This document shows positions 43,282 to 52,350 of a stretch of DNA of 64,000 nucleotides, piece after piece; the first letter of the stretch is position 1; every line of letters starts with the position of its first letter. This DNA comes from Bacillus sp. F19 (GTDB taxonomy: Bacteria; Bacillota; Bacilli; Bacillales; Bacillaceae). Position numbers and translations under genes: made by a program. The notes beneath the pieces are model-generated. The model saw only the letters and a program-made list of their open reading frames with translations, made no database searches and was not told the origin of the DNA. Where the stretch lies: contig CP085710.1 in the NCBI GenBank assembly GCA_023823795.1, positions 4,490,001 through 4,554,000 of the forward strand. The letters run 5' to 3'.

Positions 43282-43926
43282 ATGATGACTTCAAGAATGC
43301 TGTTGCTGGGAAGCTATAAGCTCTGTGAAAAGATTATGATAGCAGCCTATCTAAATGTTCTATGGATTATATTTACAGCAGGCGGCTTCATTGTATTCGG
43401 AATCTTCCCTTCTACTGTAGGACTATTTACAGTTATTAGAAAAATGATTCTTTACAAAGATCATGATATTAAAATATTCAGCGAGTATTGGAGAGCAGTA
43501 AAAAAAGAGTTTGTGAAATCGAATGCTATGGGCATTCTATTAACCCTTATCACATTGCTTCTTTGGCTAAACTTTCAGCTGCTTCAAATCATCGATGGAA
43601 TACCACATCTCATACTTCTACTGGTCATATGCATGATTGGAATGATTTGGGTCATTCTCTTACTCTATTGGATTCCAATATATGTACATTTTGAACTGCC
43701 TATTCGGAACGTTTTGAGCGCAGCTTTTCTGGTTGGTTTATCCAATCCTCTTTATACAATCTTAATGATTTTAGGGTTATCCGTACTGTACATGATTCTG
43801 CTTATCGTACCTGGTTTATTTCCCTTTTTTTCAATCAGCGTCTCTGTCTTCCTCATCATGCAGCTTGCTCTTAAAGCCTTTGAACGGAATCAAAAAATCA
43901 CTTTCAGAAATGAGGAAAAGAAATGA
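43282..43926 (+). CDS. YesL-like DUF624 membrane protein
   Basis: A 214-residue protein with about five helices resembling the YesL/DUF624 family that accompanies carbohydrate ABC importers in Bacillaceae: NVLWIIFTAGGFIVFGIFPS early (G-FPS motif) and KEFVKSNAMGILLT. Function unknown; a link to the importer is inferred from constant co-location. GGGTGAA precedes the start; a second ATG one codon later is equally possible. Its stop overlaps the next start (ATGA). Confidence 0.78.
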   Translation: MMTSRMLLLGSYKLCEKIMIAAYLNVLWIIFTAGGFIVFGIFPSTVGLFTVIRKMILYKDHDIKIFSEYWRAVKKEFVKSNAMGILLTLITLLLWLNFQLLQIIDGIPHLILLLVICMIGMIWVILLLYWIPIYVHFELPIRNVLSAAFLVGLSNPLYTILMILGLSVLYMILLIVPGLFPFFSISVSVFLIMQLALKAFERNQKITFRNEEKK

Positions 43927-45014
43927 AAGGAACATTTTTGGCTATAGGGCTTACAGTATCAGCCCTGTTAGCATTTCCATCGTTATCTCATGCAGCATCT
44001 GCTGATAATGTTTATTTAGGACCTCTAAAGAGTGTTGAGTCTGATATCGTCATGAGTGATTGGTCACCAACTATTACTGCGCCTTATACATATTGGGCCA
44101 CTCAAAACTGGAATCAAGGTGCAGAGGGCGGCGGATATGCAGGCTTTCAGCAGCAGGACGATCGGGCTTGGGCAAACAGGACCGTACATTTTGCATTATG
44201 GGACCCAATGGCTGTTCAAGCTCCCATTGTTTCCTTATATTCTCACCCTGATGCAAAAGTCGAGCGTTTTGGCGGAGAAGGAACAGGATTAAAGGTAATG
44301 ACACCATATGAATGGGATCTTTCAAAATGGTATCGAATGGTTATCAAACGATGGGATATGCAGGATGGCACTCATTTTGGGCAATGGGTAAAAGATGTCA
44401 GCTCTGATAAATGGGCTCTCATCACAGAAGTAGCCTATCCCGTTAAAGATGTGAATTTTGGCGGACGATTCACTCTTTTCCAAGAAGATTGGGCTGGCAC
44501 TGCAGAGAACGCAAGAGGTGCACGCACAAAGAATGGCTACAATCGATCAATTGATGGAACGTGGAATTCCTGGGATAAGCAGACAATGTCAACTAATAGC
44601 TCGAATACAAATTGGGCAGGAGGAGCAACCGAAGAATACTTTTGGTATCAATCTGGCGGAACAACCATTCCTAACCTTGCCAATCCGACGACTTTAACTA
44701 TCAGCCAGCCAGCAGAACCAGAACTTGATGATATCGAAATCGATTCTGTTAAAGCTATAACTAAAAATAAAAAAGTGCATATAAGCTGGCAGCTGAAAGA
44801 ATCCAGTTCTCCGCAATTTGAATATGAAATCACAATTGTCGAAACTGAAAATCAAACACAAGCAGCATCAGTGACGAATATTGATACAAAGTCTAATTCA
44901 GAAATATTGATAGCCTCATTAGATAAAAAGAAAACATATAACGCTGAGCTTAAAATTACGGATATTTTTGGTCAGCAAAAAACAATAACAAAACAAATCA
45001 TCCAAAAGCAGTAA
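43923..45014 (+). CDS. Secreted DUF3472-type protein with C-terminal beta-sandwich
   Basis: A 363-residue secreted protein. A Sec signal peptide ends near SHAASA (residue 24). Residues 35-255 form a Trp-rich globular domain (YWATQNWNQGAEGGGYAGFQ, WYRMVIKRWDMQDGTHFGQW, LALITEV-like strand) that resembles DUF3472, a domain seen with glycan-active proteins; residues 270-360 look like a fibronectin-III-type sandwich. It is translationally coupled to the YesL-like gene and closes the carbohydrate operon, suggesting binding or cleavage of the polymer whose fragments are imported. Activity not shown. Confidence 0.7.
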   Translation: MKGTFLAIGLTVSALLAFPSLSHAASADNVYLGPLKSVESDIVMSDWSPTITAPYTYWATQNWNQGAEGGGYAGFQQQDDRAWANRTVHFALWDPMAVQAPIVSLYSHPDAKVERFGGEGTGLKVMTPYEWDLSKWYRMVIKRWDMQDGTHFGQWVKDVSSDKWALITEVAYPVKDVNFGGRFTLFQEDWAGTAENARGARTKNGYNRSIDGTWNSWDKQTMSTNSSNTNWAGGATEEYFWYQSGGTTIPNLANPTTLTISQPAEPELDDIEIDSVKAITKNKKVHISWQLKESSSPQFEYEITIVETENQTQAASVTNIDTKSNSEILIASLDKKKTYNAELKITDIFGQQKTITKQIIQKQ

Positions 45015-45131
45015 AATTGAAACTCAGCTCTATCAATTTTTTCTTTGCATTAAAATACTCCAATACGATAAGGCACTATATAATGAAAAAATATCATATA
45101 TAGCTTTACTTATTGTTTAAGGAGGAATCTA

Positions 45132-45986
45132 ATGTCAAAAAAAACAGTGCTTATTACCGGGGCTTCAAGCGGGTTTGGCATGCTTGCAGCACATGAACTT
45201 GCAAAAGCCGGATATCACGTGATAGCCACAATGAGAAATCTGGAAAAAAAAGCGGGACTGATGAAGTCCATACTGGATGATGGCCTTGATGAAAATGTGA
45301 CATTGCTTGAGCTTGATGTCACGTCCACTGACTCCATTCAGGCGCTTAAAGATTTTTTGAATGAAACAGGCAAAATAGACATTCTCATCAATAACGCTGG
45401 ATATGCATTTGGCGGCTTCGGCGAGGAAATTACAGCTGATGAGTACAGAGAGCAATTTGAAACTAACTTTTTTGGTGTGATTGCCGTTACACAGGCTGTC
45501 CTTCCTTTTATGCGATCCCAGCGAAGCGGCAAGATTATTAATATGAGCAGCATAAGCGGATTGATCGGCTTTCCGGGACTGTCGCCGTATGTTTCGTCAA
45601 AGCATGCACTTGAAGGCTTCAGTGAAAGCCTTCGCCTTGAAGTGAAGCCTTTCGGCATTGATGTTATTTTGGTGGAGCCCGGGTCTTTTTCTACAAATAT
45701 TTGGACAACAGGCAAGAGAGTTTCCCCTGTCTCAATGGAAGCAAGTTCTCCGTATTTTGAATATATGATTGGAATAGAAGATGAGCTTAAACGGGGAAGA
45801 GAAAAACTTGGAAATCCAGGCGAGGTTGCTGCACTCATTGTAAAGCTTTGTAAAAAAAAGACTGGTGTTAAACTGAGATACACGGTTGGAAAAGGGGTCC
45901 GTTTTTCTCTATTCTTAAAAAGAATTCTTCCATGGAGTGTGTGGGAATCGATCATCATTGGAAAACTGCTGCCCAATAAGAAATAG
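45132..45986 (+). CDS. yusZ: Short-chain dehydrogenase/reductase (YusZ-like)
   Basis: A 284-residue classical SDR. The cofactor loop is TGASSGFG (TGxxxGxG), NNAGYAFGG is the NNAG motif, and the catalytic tetrad is met by Ser in INMSSISG and YVSSK (YxxxK). The C-terminal extension with a basic, hydrophobic tail (RFSLFLKRILPWSVWESIII) suggests membrane association, as in lipid-related SDRs. AAGGAGGA precedes the ATG. Single gene; substrate unknown. Confidence 0.85.
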   Translation: MSKKTVLITGASSGFGMLAAHELAKAGYHVIATMRNLEKKAGLMKSILDDGLDENVTLLELDVTSTDSIQALKDFLNETGKIDILINNAGYAFGGFGEEITADEYREQFETNFFGVIAVTQAVLPFMRSQRSGKIINMSSISGLIGFPGLSPYVSSKHALEGFSESLRLEVKPFGIDVILVEPGSFSTNIWTTGKRVSPVSMEASSPYFEYMIGIEDELKRGREKLGNPGEVAALIVKLCKKKTGVKLRYTVGKGVRFSLFLKRILPWSVWESIIIGKLLPNKK

Positions 45987-46012
45987 AACCCATCTTTTTG
46001 ACGGGTTCTTTT
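45987..46012. terminator. Short terminator hairpin
   Basis: GAACCC pairs with GGGTTC around ATCTTTTTGAC, followed by TTTTCC. Lies between convergent genes. Confidence 0.6.
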
Positions 46013-46017
46013 CCATT

Positions 46018-47223
46018 TTAGCCCTCTAATACCTTTCGTTTCTGAAACTCTTCCTTTATATCATTGAATAAATCTTCATCTGTCAGAAGTCTTAATCCAG
46101 TCAAAGCAAGACCTTTTGCCCCCAGAAGCAGAGCTTCGTCACCACGCTCAGATTTAGCTGCTTCCCTGAATTCAACTGTATGTCCAATTAAAGTATCCGG
46201 GCCGATTTTAATATAAGGATGGATCGTTGGCACCGCCTGGCTTATATTGCCGGCGTCCGTTGAACCTAATCCGTCGCGGTCACCAGTCTCAACCTGCTCT
46301 CCAAGACTTTCAAGCTCCTGTTTAAAAGCAGCATCAAATGTGCGGTTTAAAACCAGATTATCGACTTCATTTTGAAAAGCGATGACGTTCAGCTTTGCAC
46401 CTGTTGCAAGTGCTGCACCTTCTGCAATAGCTTTCACGCGTGCAGTCACTTCACTGCATTTTTTCCGTGTAGCTGCCCTGATATAAAAGCGGGCTTTTGC
46501 ATATTCCGGCACGATATTCGGCGCATCACCGCCATGTGTAATGATTCCGTGAATTTTCACGTCATCTGTTACATGCTGGCGCAAAGCATTAATGCCATTA
46601 AAAAGCTGAATGACTGCATCTAAGGCATTAATGCCATGATGAGGAGCAGCTGCTGCATGTGCAGGCTTTCCGATAAACTCAAAGTCAAGAGGATCAACAG
46701 CAAGTGAATTTCCGGTAATTCTCGTTGCATTCGCCGGATGCACCATTAACGCAGCGTCAATCCCTTCAAGCAGACCATGTTTGACAAAGCTTCCTTTAGC
46801 ACTGCCGTTAGGACCGCCTTCTTCAGCCGGTGTTCCGAGGACTGCAACTTCTCCCCCGGTTTCATCGATCACTTTGCTCAGTGCAATAGCAGCTGCCGCG
46901 CTCGTTGTGCCTATAATGTTGTGGCCGCATGCATGGCCAAGTCCGGGCAATGCGTCGTATTCAGCTAAAAAAGCGACAACCGGCCCGCTTTTTAAAGCAG
47001 ATTTCTTTCTGGCAAGAAAAGCTGTTTCATGTCCGGCAACTCCGCGTTCAACGCTGAAGCCTTCTGACTGAAGAAGATCTGCGAGGAGCTTTGATGCAAA
47101 GAACTCCTCATTGCCGATTTCAGGGTTTTCATGAATGGAGTGACTGATCTGAAGATACTTCTCCTTATTGTTATCAATACTTAAAATCGTTGCCTCTTTC
47201 AGAGTTTCAACAACTGTACTCAA
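46018..47223 (-). CDS. M20-family amidohydrolase next to the methionine importer
   Basis: A 401-residue dinuclear metallohydrolase of peptidase family M20D (AbgB-like). Metal-site blocks: AEYDALPGLGHACGHNIIG (His/Asp ligands), GTPAEEGGPNGSAKG (catalytic Glu pair) and GSTDAGNISQAVP. A dimerisation domain lies in the middle (about 180-290). It starts right after MetQ in the same operon, 20 bases away, under the tandem SAM-I riboswitches. N-acyl or peptide-bound methionine derivatives are thus a reasonable substrate guess, not shown by the sequence. Confidence 0.85.
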   Translation of the reverse strand: MSTVVETLKEATILSIDNNKEKYLQISHSIHENPEIGNEEFFASKLLADLLQSEGFSVERGVAGHETAFLARKKSALKSGPVVAFLAEYDALPGLGHACGHNIIGTTSAAAAIALSKVIDETGGEVAVLGTPAEEGGPNGSAKGSFVKHGLLEGIDAALMVHPANATRITGNSLAVDPLDFEFIGKPAHAAAAPHHGINALDAVIQLFNGINALRQHVTDDVKIHGIITHGGDAPNIVPEYAKARFYIRAATRKKCSEVTARVKAIAEGAALATGAKLNVIAFQNEVDNLVLNRTFDAAFKQELESLGEQVETGDRDGLGSTDAGNISQAVPTIHPYIKIGPDTLIGHTVEFREAAKSERGDEALLLGAKGLALTGLRLLTDEDLFNDIKEEFQKRKVLEG

Positions 47224-47242
47224 GATGACCCCTCCTTAGATT

Positions 47243-48073
47243 TTATTCTCCAATTTTGCTTAAAGGCACAAACGCAGGAATCGTATTTCCGTCATATTCT
47301 TTTTCAATAAATTCAGCTGTATCTTCTTCCTGATAAAGCTCAACAATGCGTTTCAGTTCTTTGCGGTCCTTATCTTTTGTACGTGCTGCAATAATGTTGA
47401 TATATGGAGTAGCCGTTTCATCTTCATGAAAAATTGAGTCTTTCACTGGGTTAAAGCCTGCATCTGCCGCAATGCCATTATTAATGATCGATCCTGCTAC
47501 ATCCGGTAATACACGCGGTGTCTGGCCTGCAACAACAGGAACAATTTCTAATTTTTTCGGATTTGAAACAATTTTGTCCAATGAACCATTTCCATCAAAG
47601 TCCTCCGGAAGCTCAATCAAGCCTGCACCCTGAAGCAGAAGGAACGCTCTTCCCATATTGGTTGCTTCATTTGGAACGGCAATCTTTCCGCCATCCGGAA
47701 TGTCTTTGATGGATTTATATTTTTCAGAATAAAGTCCAAGTGGAGCAATCACAGTGGTACCGATTGGTGAAAGATCAAGATCGTGTTCTTTTTTAAATGC
47801 GTTAAAATAAGAGATTGTCTGGAATGCATTTGCATCAAGCTCACCTTCTGCCAGTGCCAGGTTTGGCTGAACGTAATCTGAGAATGTCACAATCTCAATG
47901 TTGATGCCTTCTTTTTCGGCTTTCTTTGCAACAAAATCCCAAATGCGGTTATCTGATCCGCTTACGCCGATTTTGACATTTACTTCTTCTTTCCCGTTTG
48001 CTGTTTTATTTCCGCAGCCCGCAGCAAGAGCTCCCAATACTAGAATAAGTGCTAAAATAATAAATTTTTTCAT
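47243..48073 (-). CDS. metQ: Methionine-binding lipoprotein MetQ
   Basis: A 276-residue NlpA-family binding protein with lipobox LAAGC (Cys about 20). Family segments are VKIGVSGSDNRIWDFVAKKA, VQPNLALAEGELDANAFQ and KIAVPNEATNMGRAFLLLQ. It delivers methionine to MetP-MetN. I chose the ATG at 48073, preceded by GGGAGAG at 8 bases; the longer frame starting at 48154 lies inside metP. Confidence 0.92.
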   Translation of the reverse strand: MKKFIILALILVLGALAAGCGNKTANGKEEVNVKIGVSGSDNRIWDFVAKKAEKEGINIEIVTFSDYVQPNLALAEGELDANAFQTISYFNAFKKEHDLDLSPIGTTVIAPLGLYSEKYKSIKDIPDGGKIAVPNEATNMGRAFLLLQGAGLIELPEDFDGNGSLDKIVSNPKKLEIVPVVAGQTPRVLPDVAGSIINNGIAADAGFNPVKDSIFHEDETATPYINIIAARTKDKDRKELKRIVELYQEEDTAEFIEKEYDGNTIPAFVPLSKIGE

Positions 48074-48086
48074 TCTGTTTCTCTCC

Positions 48087-48737
48087 CTATCGTCTTCTGA
48101 TTTTTTTAGATAATAAGTTTCCGGATGATTGAAGTCCCTGAACGAGTATAACAAGGATTGTAACGGTAATAATCATGACAACTGTATCAAAGCGCTGATA
48201 GCCATATGTAATGGCGAGATCCCCGAGGCCGCCGCCGCCGACAGCTCCAGCCATCGCTGATGCACCGACAAGACCAACCGTTGCGATTGTAAGACTTAAT
48301 ACAAGCGAGCTTAATGCTTCCGGTACGATGAATTTAAAGATGATTTGCGTTGGTGTTGCTCCCATAGCTTCTGCTGCCTCTATGACCCCTGGGTCCACTT
48401 CTAATAATGAGTTCTCAATCAATCTCGCAATATATGGACCTGCATAAAAGACAAGCGGTACTACAGCAGCTGCAGTCCCAATTGATGTTCCTGCAATTAA
48501 TCTGGTTAGCGGAACAATCGCGACCATTAATATGATGAAGGGTACAGAACGGAAGATATTGACGACACCGTTTAAGATATTAAAAATAATGGCATTTTCC
48601 CATAGGTGCCCTTTTCTTGTAATGACCAGCAGCACACCAAGCGGCAGTCCGATCAAGGTTGAGAAAAGCAATGAAAAACCGGTCATCGCAAGTGTTTCGA
48701 TCAGTGCATCAATAATTTGCTGTGAATTAACTAGCAT
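48087..48737 (-). CDS. metP: Methionine ABC transporter permease MetP
   Basis: A 216-residue MetI/MetP permease with five helices. Marks: ETLAMTGFSLLFSTLIGLPL at the N-terminus, the coupling loop EAAEAMGATPTQIIFKFIVP and the closing GGLGDLAITYGYQRFDTVVM. It overlaps the metN gene by 11 bases and is followed by metQ. Confidence 0.93.
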   Translation of the reverse strand: MLVNSQQIIDALIETLAMTGFSLLFSTLIGLPLGVLLVITRKGHLWENAIIFNILNGVVNIFRSVPFIILMVAIVPLTRLIAGTSIGTAAAVVPLVFYAGPYIARLIENSLLEVDPGVIEAAEAMGATPTQIIFKFIVPEALSSLVLSLTIATVGLVGASAMAGAVGGGGLGDLAITYGYQRFDTVVMIITVTILVILVQGLQSSGNLLSKKIRRR

Positions 48738-49758
48738 GTACTTCTACCTCTTTCACTGTGACATTTTTCTGATTCATTACTAATAACGCCCGCTTAATTT
48801 CGCTTTCCGCTCCCTGCAGTTCGACAATCAAATGTCCAAACGGGATGCCCTGAAGCTCTGTGATGTTTCCAAATAAAACATTGATATCAAGATCAAACCG
48901 TTTAGCAATCTGAGAAAGCAGCGGCTGTCCCGAAGATTTGCCGACAAAGTTAATTTTGAAAATCTGTCCCTGTGCATTCTCATCCTGCACTAATTTCAGC
49001 ACAGACTCAGGGATGGAATCATTCAGAACAGAGCTGACAAAGTTCGAAGCTGTTTTTGTTTGAGGATTTGAGAAAACATCAAAAACTGAGCCTGACTCGA
49101 TAATTTTTCCGCCCTCAATTACAGCAACCCTATCGCAAACCTCCCTGATAACTGACATCTCATGGGTGATCATTAAAATCGTAATGTTGTATTCCTGATT
49201 GATTTTTTTCAAAAGCTTCAGAATAGAACCGGTTGTTTGCGGATCAAGTGCAGATGTTGCTTCATCACACAATAGAATGGAAGGCTGTGTAGCAAGTGCT
49301 CTGGCAATGCCGACACGCTGTTTTTGACCTCCTGATAGTTGGTCTGGATATTGATTTGCTTTGTCCTCTAATCCTACAAACGACAATAATTCCGTTACTC
49401 TTTCTTTGATTTCTTTTTGAGAGGCTTTTGCAAGAAGGAGCGGCATCGCAACATTGGCAAAGACCGTTTTGGAATTCAGCAGATTGAAATGCTGAAAGAC
49501 CATGCCGATTTTGCGCTTAACCTTTCTTACTTCCTTTTGGGAAAGAGTCGTTAAATCGAGATTATCAACAATGATTTTTCCTGAGCTTGGACGCTCTAAT
49601 AAATTAACTGTGCGGATCAGTGTGCTTTTACCGGCTCCGCTGAATCCGATCACACCGCAAATCTCCCCCTGCTTCACATGAAGATCAATGCCGTCAAGTG
49701 CTCTCACTTCATTTCCGCCGCTGTTATAAACCTTTGTGACACCTTCAAATTGGATCAT
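48727..49758 (-). CDS. metN: Methionine ABC transporter ATPase MetN
   Basis: A 343-residue ATPase: Walker A GFSGAGKSTLIR, signature LSGGQKQRVGIARA, Walker B ILLCDEATSALD, and a C-terminal NIL domain (about 265-343) that binds methionine and inhibits transport when the cell is replete. First gene of metNPQ plus amidohydrolase, preceded by two SAM-I riboswitches. AGGAGG-like GGGAGGAAT precedes the ATG. Confidence 0.94.
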   Translation of the reverse strand: MIQFEGVTKVYNSGGNEVRALDGIDLHVKQGEICGVIGFSGAGKSTLIRTVNLLERPSSGKIIVDNLDLTTLSQKEVRKVKRKIGMVFQHFNLLNSKTVFANVAMPLLLAKASQKEIKERVTELLSFVGLEDKANQYPDQLSGGQKQRVGIARALATQPSILLCDEATSALDPQTTGSILKLLKKINQEYNITILMITHEMSVIREVCDRVAVIEGGKIIESGSVFDVFSNPQTKTASNFVSSVLNDSIPESVLKLVQDENAQGQIFKINFVGKSSGQPLLSQIAKRFDLDINVLFGNITELQGIPFGHLIVELQGAESEIKRALLVMNQKNVTVKEVEVHAS

Positions 49759-49785
49759 ATGTATTCCTCCCGCGATTTTGAAAAT

Positions 49786-49820
49786 AAAAAAAACCCTCTT
49801 CTATCCGACAAGAAGAGGGC
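49786..49820 (-). terminator. Attenuator of the proximal SAM-I riboswitch
   Basis: On the minus strand CCCTCTTCT pairs with AGAAGAGGG (via TGTCGGAT loop), followed by eight T. It sits 28 bases before the metN start. Confidence 0.9.
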
Positions 49821-49845
49821 ATGAATTCATAAAGAATCACTAGGT

Positions 49846-49957
49846 CTCTTCTTATCTCCCAGGCTTTTCGCCTGCTGGAATTGGCACAGTACTTTATAAA
49901 AAGTCCGCTGCCGAAGCATCATCAGGCCAGTCCCTCCGCTTCTCTGGATAAGAAATC
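49846..49957 (-). ncRNA. SAM-I riboswitch (S box), proximal copy
   Basis: Minus-strand blocks: TTCTTATCCAGAGAAGCGG, AGGGACTGGCCTGATGA, GCTTCGGCAGC, CTGTGCCAATTCCAGCAGGC, GAGATAAGAAG. The 5' and 3' ends form the closing P1 stem. The terminator follows, giving off-control by S-adenosylmethionine. Confidence 0.93.
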
Positions 49958-49973
49958 TATTTATTTTTTGAAA

Positions 49974-50007
49974 ACAAAAAACCTCTTCCTGAAAGCCAAG
50001 AAGAGGG
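49974..50007 (-). terminator. Attenuator of the distal SAM-I riboswitch
   Basis: On the minus strand CCTCTTCTT pairs with AGGAAGAGG around GGCTTTC-type loop, followed by TTTTTTG. Confidence 0.88.
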
Positions 50008-50033
50008 TATGATCATAGGTAAAAGACCGTTCA

Positions 50034-50150
50034 CTCTTCTTATCTCTCAAGCGAAATCACGCTTGTTGGAGTTGGCACAGTTCTCATGATTGAGTCTGCT
50101 GCCGAGGTTTCAAAGGGCCAAATCCCTCCACCTCTCGTGATAAGAAGTTT
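50034..50150 (-). ncRNA. SAM-I riboswitch (S box), distal copy
   Basis: Minus-strand blocks: CTTCTTATCACGAGAGGTGG, AGGGATTTGGCCCTTTGAA, CCTCGGCAGC, CTGTGCCAACTCCAACAAGC, GAGATAAGAAG. Complete aptamer with its own terminator, placed in series before the second one. Confidence 0.92.
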
Positions 50151-50171
50151 CATATTTTCGATGTGAGTCCT

Positions 50172-50200
50172 ACTTTACGCTGGCATTTTCATAAAGTCAA
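50172..50200 (-). promoter_or_regulatory. Promoter of the metNPQ leader
   Basis: TTGACT, 17 bases, TAAAGT on the minus strand, ending about 25 bases before the distal SAM-I aptamer. Confidence 0.6.
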
Positions 50201-50215
50201 CACTTTTTTGAAAAA

Positions 50216-50635
50216 TTATGACTGCTTAGAATGTCTGCGGTATCGGTATTGCTGCCACTGAAAACGAATAAAGCAGCCAGCACAAAAGCCTAATATAGCA
50301 ACGAATGCAGCAAGCGCGACCATAGCGGTAAAGATATACCCCAGAGTCATCCAGTTCATCATATAACCAAGAAAACCAAGACTAAGACAGATAACTGCAA
50401 TCATCTGATTGAACTGCTGCTGTTCGAAATCCTCGGGAATGTACTCCGAAGGCTTTTTTCTTAAAAAGAGCTTTGCTGTCTTCATAATGGGATTAAATTT
50501 AAAAAGAAGCCCCATTAATCCTGCTATTAGAGGTATAAGAAGAATCCAGCCGGATCCTGTTATCCAGGTGCATGCTACGGATAAAACAATAAACCATTGA
50601 TTCGTTAACACAAGAGGTTTAGGAATGGTATTCAC
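50216..50635 (-). CDS. DUF4395 family membrane protein
   Basis: A 139-residue protein with about four helices and the DUF4395 hallmarks: IPKPLVLTNQWFIVLSV at the start, YIPEDFEQQQFNQMIAVICL in the middle and the ending ILGFCAGCFIRFQWQQYRYR with a CxxC pair. Members are often found with thioredoxin-like genes, but none lies nearby. Function unknown. It is transcribed away from the 52-bp array that begins about 100 bases upstream of its start. Confidence 0.85.
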   Translation of the reverse strand: MNTIPKPLVLTNQWFIVLSVACTWITGSGWILLIPLIAGLMGLLFKFNPIMKTAKLFLRKKPSEYIPEDFEQQQFNQMIAVICLSLGFLGYMMNWMTLGYIFTAMVALAAFVAILGFCAGCFIRFQWQQYRYRRHSKQS

Positions 50636-50736
50636 TTAAATCCCACCTGTCTAATTGGAATATAAGTATTTTACTCCTGTTATTGTCTTTTGTGAAGACA
50701 AATGCTTCAGGGCGATTTCATCCCCCTTAAAAAAGC

Positions 50737-52349
50737 GCGTGAATGGAGTACTCAAATCGCTGGTTTTCCGGTTTCACGACCCCAAAACGCCAAATTGGGG
50801 GTACTCAAAATGCTGGCTCTACGATTTCACGACCCCAAAACGCCAAATTGGGGTACTTAAAATGCTGGCTCTACGATTTCACGACCCCAAAACGCCAAAT
50901 TTGGGTGCTCAAAATGCTGGCTCTACGATTTCACGACCCCAAAACGCCAAATTGGGGTACTTAAAATGCTGGCTCTACGATTTCGCGACCCCAAAACGCC
51001 AATTTGGGGTACTCAAAATGCTCTCTCTCCGATTTCACGACCCCAAAACGCCAAATTGGGGTACTCAAAATGCTGGATCTACGATTTCATGACCCCAAAA
51101 CGCCAAATTGGGGTACTTAAATCGCTGTCTCCCCGCTTTCACGACCCCAAAACGCCAATTTGGGGTACTCAAAATGCTGGCTCTACGATTTCATGACCCC
51201 AAAACGCCAAATTGGGGTACTTAAATCGCTGGCTCTACGATTTCACGACCCCAAAACGCCAAATTGGGGTACTCAATATGCTGGCTCTACGATTTCTCGA
51301 CCCCAAAACGCCAAATTGGGGTACTCAATATGCTGGCTCTACGATTTCATGACCCCAAAACGCCAAATTGGGGTACTCAATATGCTGGCTCTACGATTTC
51401 ACGACCCCAAAACGCCAAATTGGGGTACTTAAATTGCTGCCTCTCCGATTTCACGACCCCAAAACGCCAAATTGGGGTACTCAATATGCTGGCTCTACGA
51501 TTTCACGACCCCAAAACGCCAAATTGGGGTACTTAAATCGCTGCCTCTCCGATTTCACGACCCCAAAACGCCAAATTGGGGTACTTAAATCGCTGGCTCC
51601 CCGCTTTCACGACCCCAAAACGCCAAATTGGGGTACTCAATATGCTGGCTCTACGATTTCACGACCCCAAAACGCCAAATTGGGGTACTCAAAATGCTCT
51701 CTCTCCGATTTCACGACCCCAAAACGCCAAATTGGGGTACTCAAATCGCTGGCTCTACGATTTCTCGACCCAAACGCCAAATTGGGGTACTCAAAATGCT
51801 GGCTCTACGATTTCACGACCCCAAAACGCCAAATTGGGGTACTTAAATCGCTGGCTCCCCGCTTTCACGACCCCAAAACGCCAAATTGGGGTACTCAAAA
51901 TGCTGGCTCTACGATTTCTCGACCCCAAAACGCCAAATTGGGGTACTCAAAATGCTGGCTCTACGATTTCATGACCCCAAAACGCCAAATTGGGGTACTC
52001 AAAATGCTGGCTCTACGATTTCATGACCCCAAAACGCCAAATTGGGGTACTCAAAATGCTCTCTCTCCGATTTCTCGACCCCAAAACGCCAAATTGGGGT
52101 GCTCAAATCGCTGGCTCTACGATTTCACGACCCCAAAACGCCAAATTGGGGTGCTCAAAATGCTGGCTCTACGATTTCACGACCCCAAAACGCCAAATTG
52201 GGGTACTCAAAATGCTGGCTCTACGATTTCACGACCCCAAAACGCCAAATTGGGGTACTCAAAATGCTGTCTCTCCGATTTCATGACCCCAAAACGCCAA
52301 ATTGGGGTGCTCAAATCGCTGATTCTCTGCTTTCGCAACCTCAAAATTT
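50737..52349 (+). repeat. 52-bp tandem array 2 (30 units)
   Basis: Thirty copies of a 52-base unit, nearly all exactly 52 long. The core ACGACCCCAAAACGCCAAAT then TGGGGTAC is almost invariant; CCCCAA and TTGGGG in it can pair. The remaining ~21 bases come in a few types that recur in mixed order: AAAATGCTGGCTCTACG, AATATGCTGGCTCTACG, AAATCGCTGGCTCTACG, AAATCGCTGGCTCCCCG and AAAATGCTCTCTCTCCG. The unit near 51769 has lost two bases and the last one (52321) is degenerate. Long open frames inside it result only from absence of stop codons. Confidence 0.95.
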
Positions 52350-52350
52350 A

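Noticed and set aside
45338-45976. 212-codon minus-strand frame opposite the SDR gene
   Set aside because: Shadow of the SDR coding frame; no family pattern and no ribosome site.
50737-52349. CRISPR array
   Set aside because: Units are repeated in full; the variable part comes in about five recurring types, not unique spacers. No cas genes are nearby. The same holds for 28056-28666.
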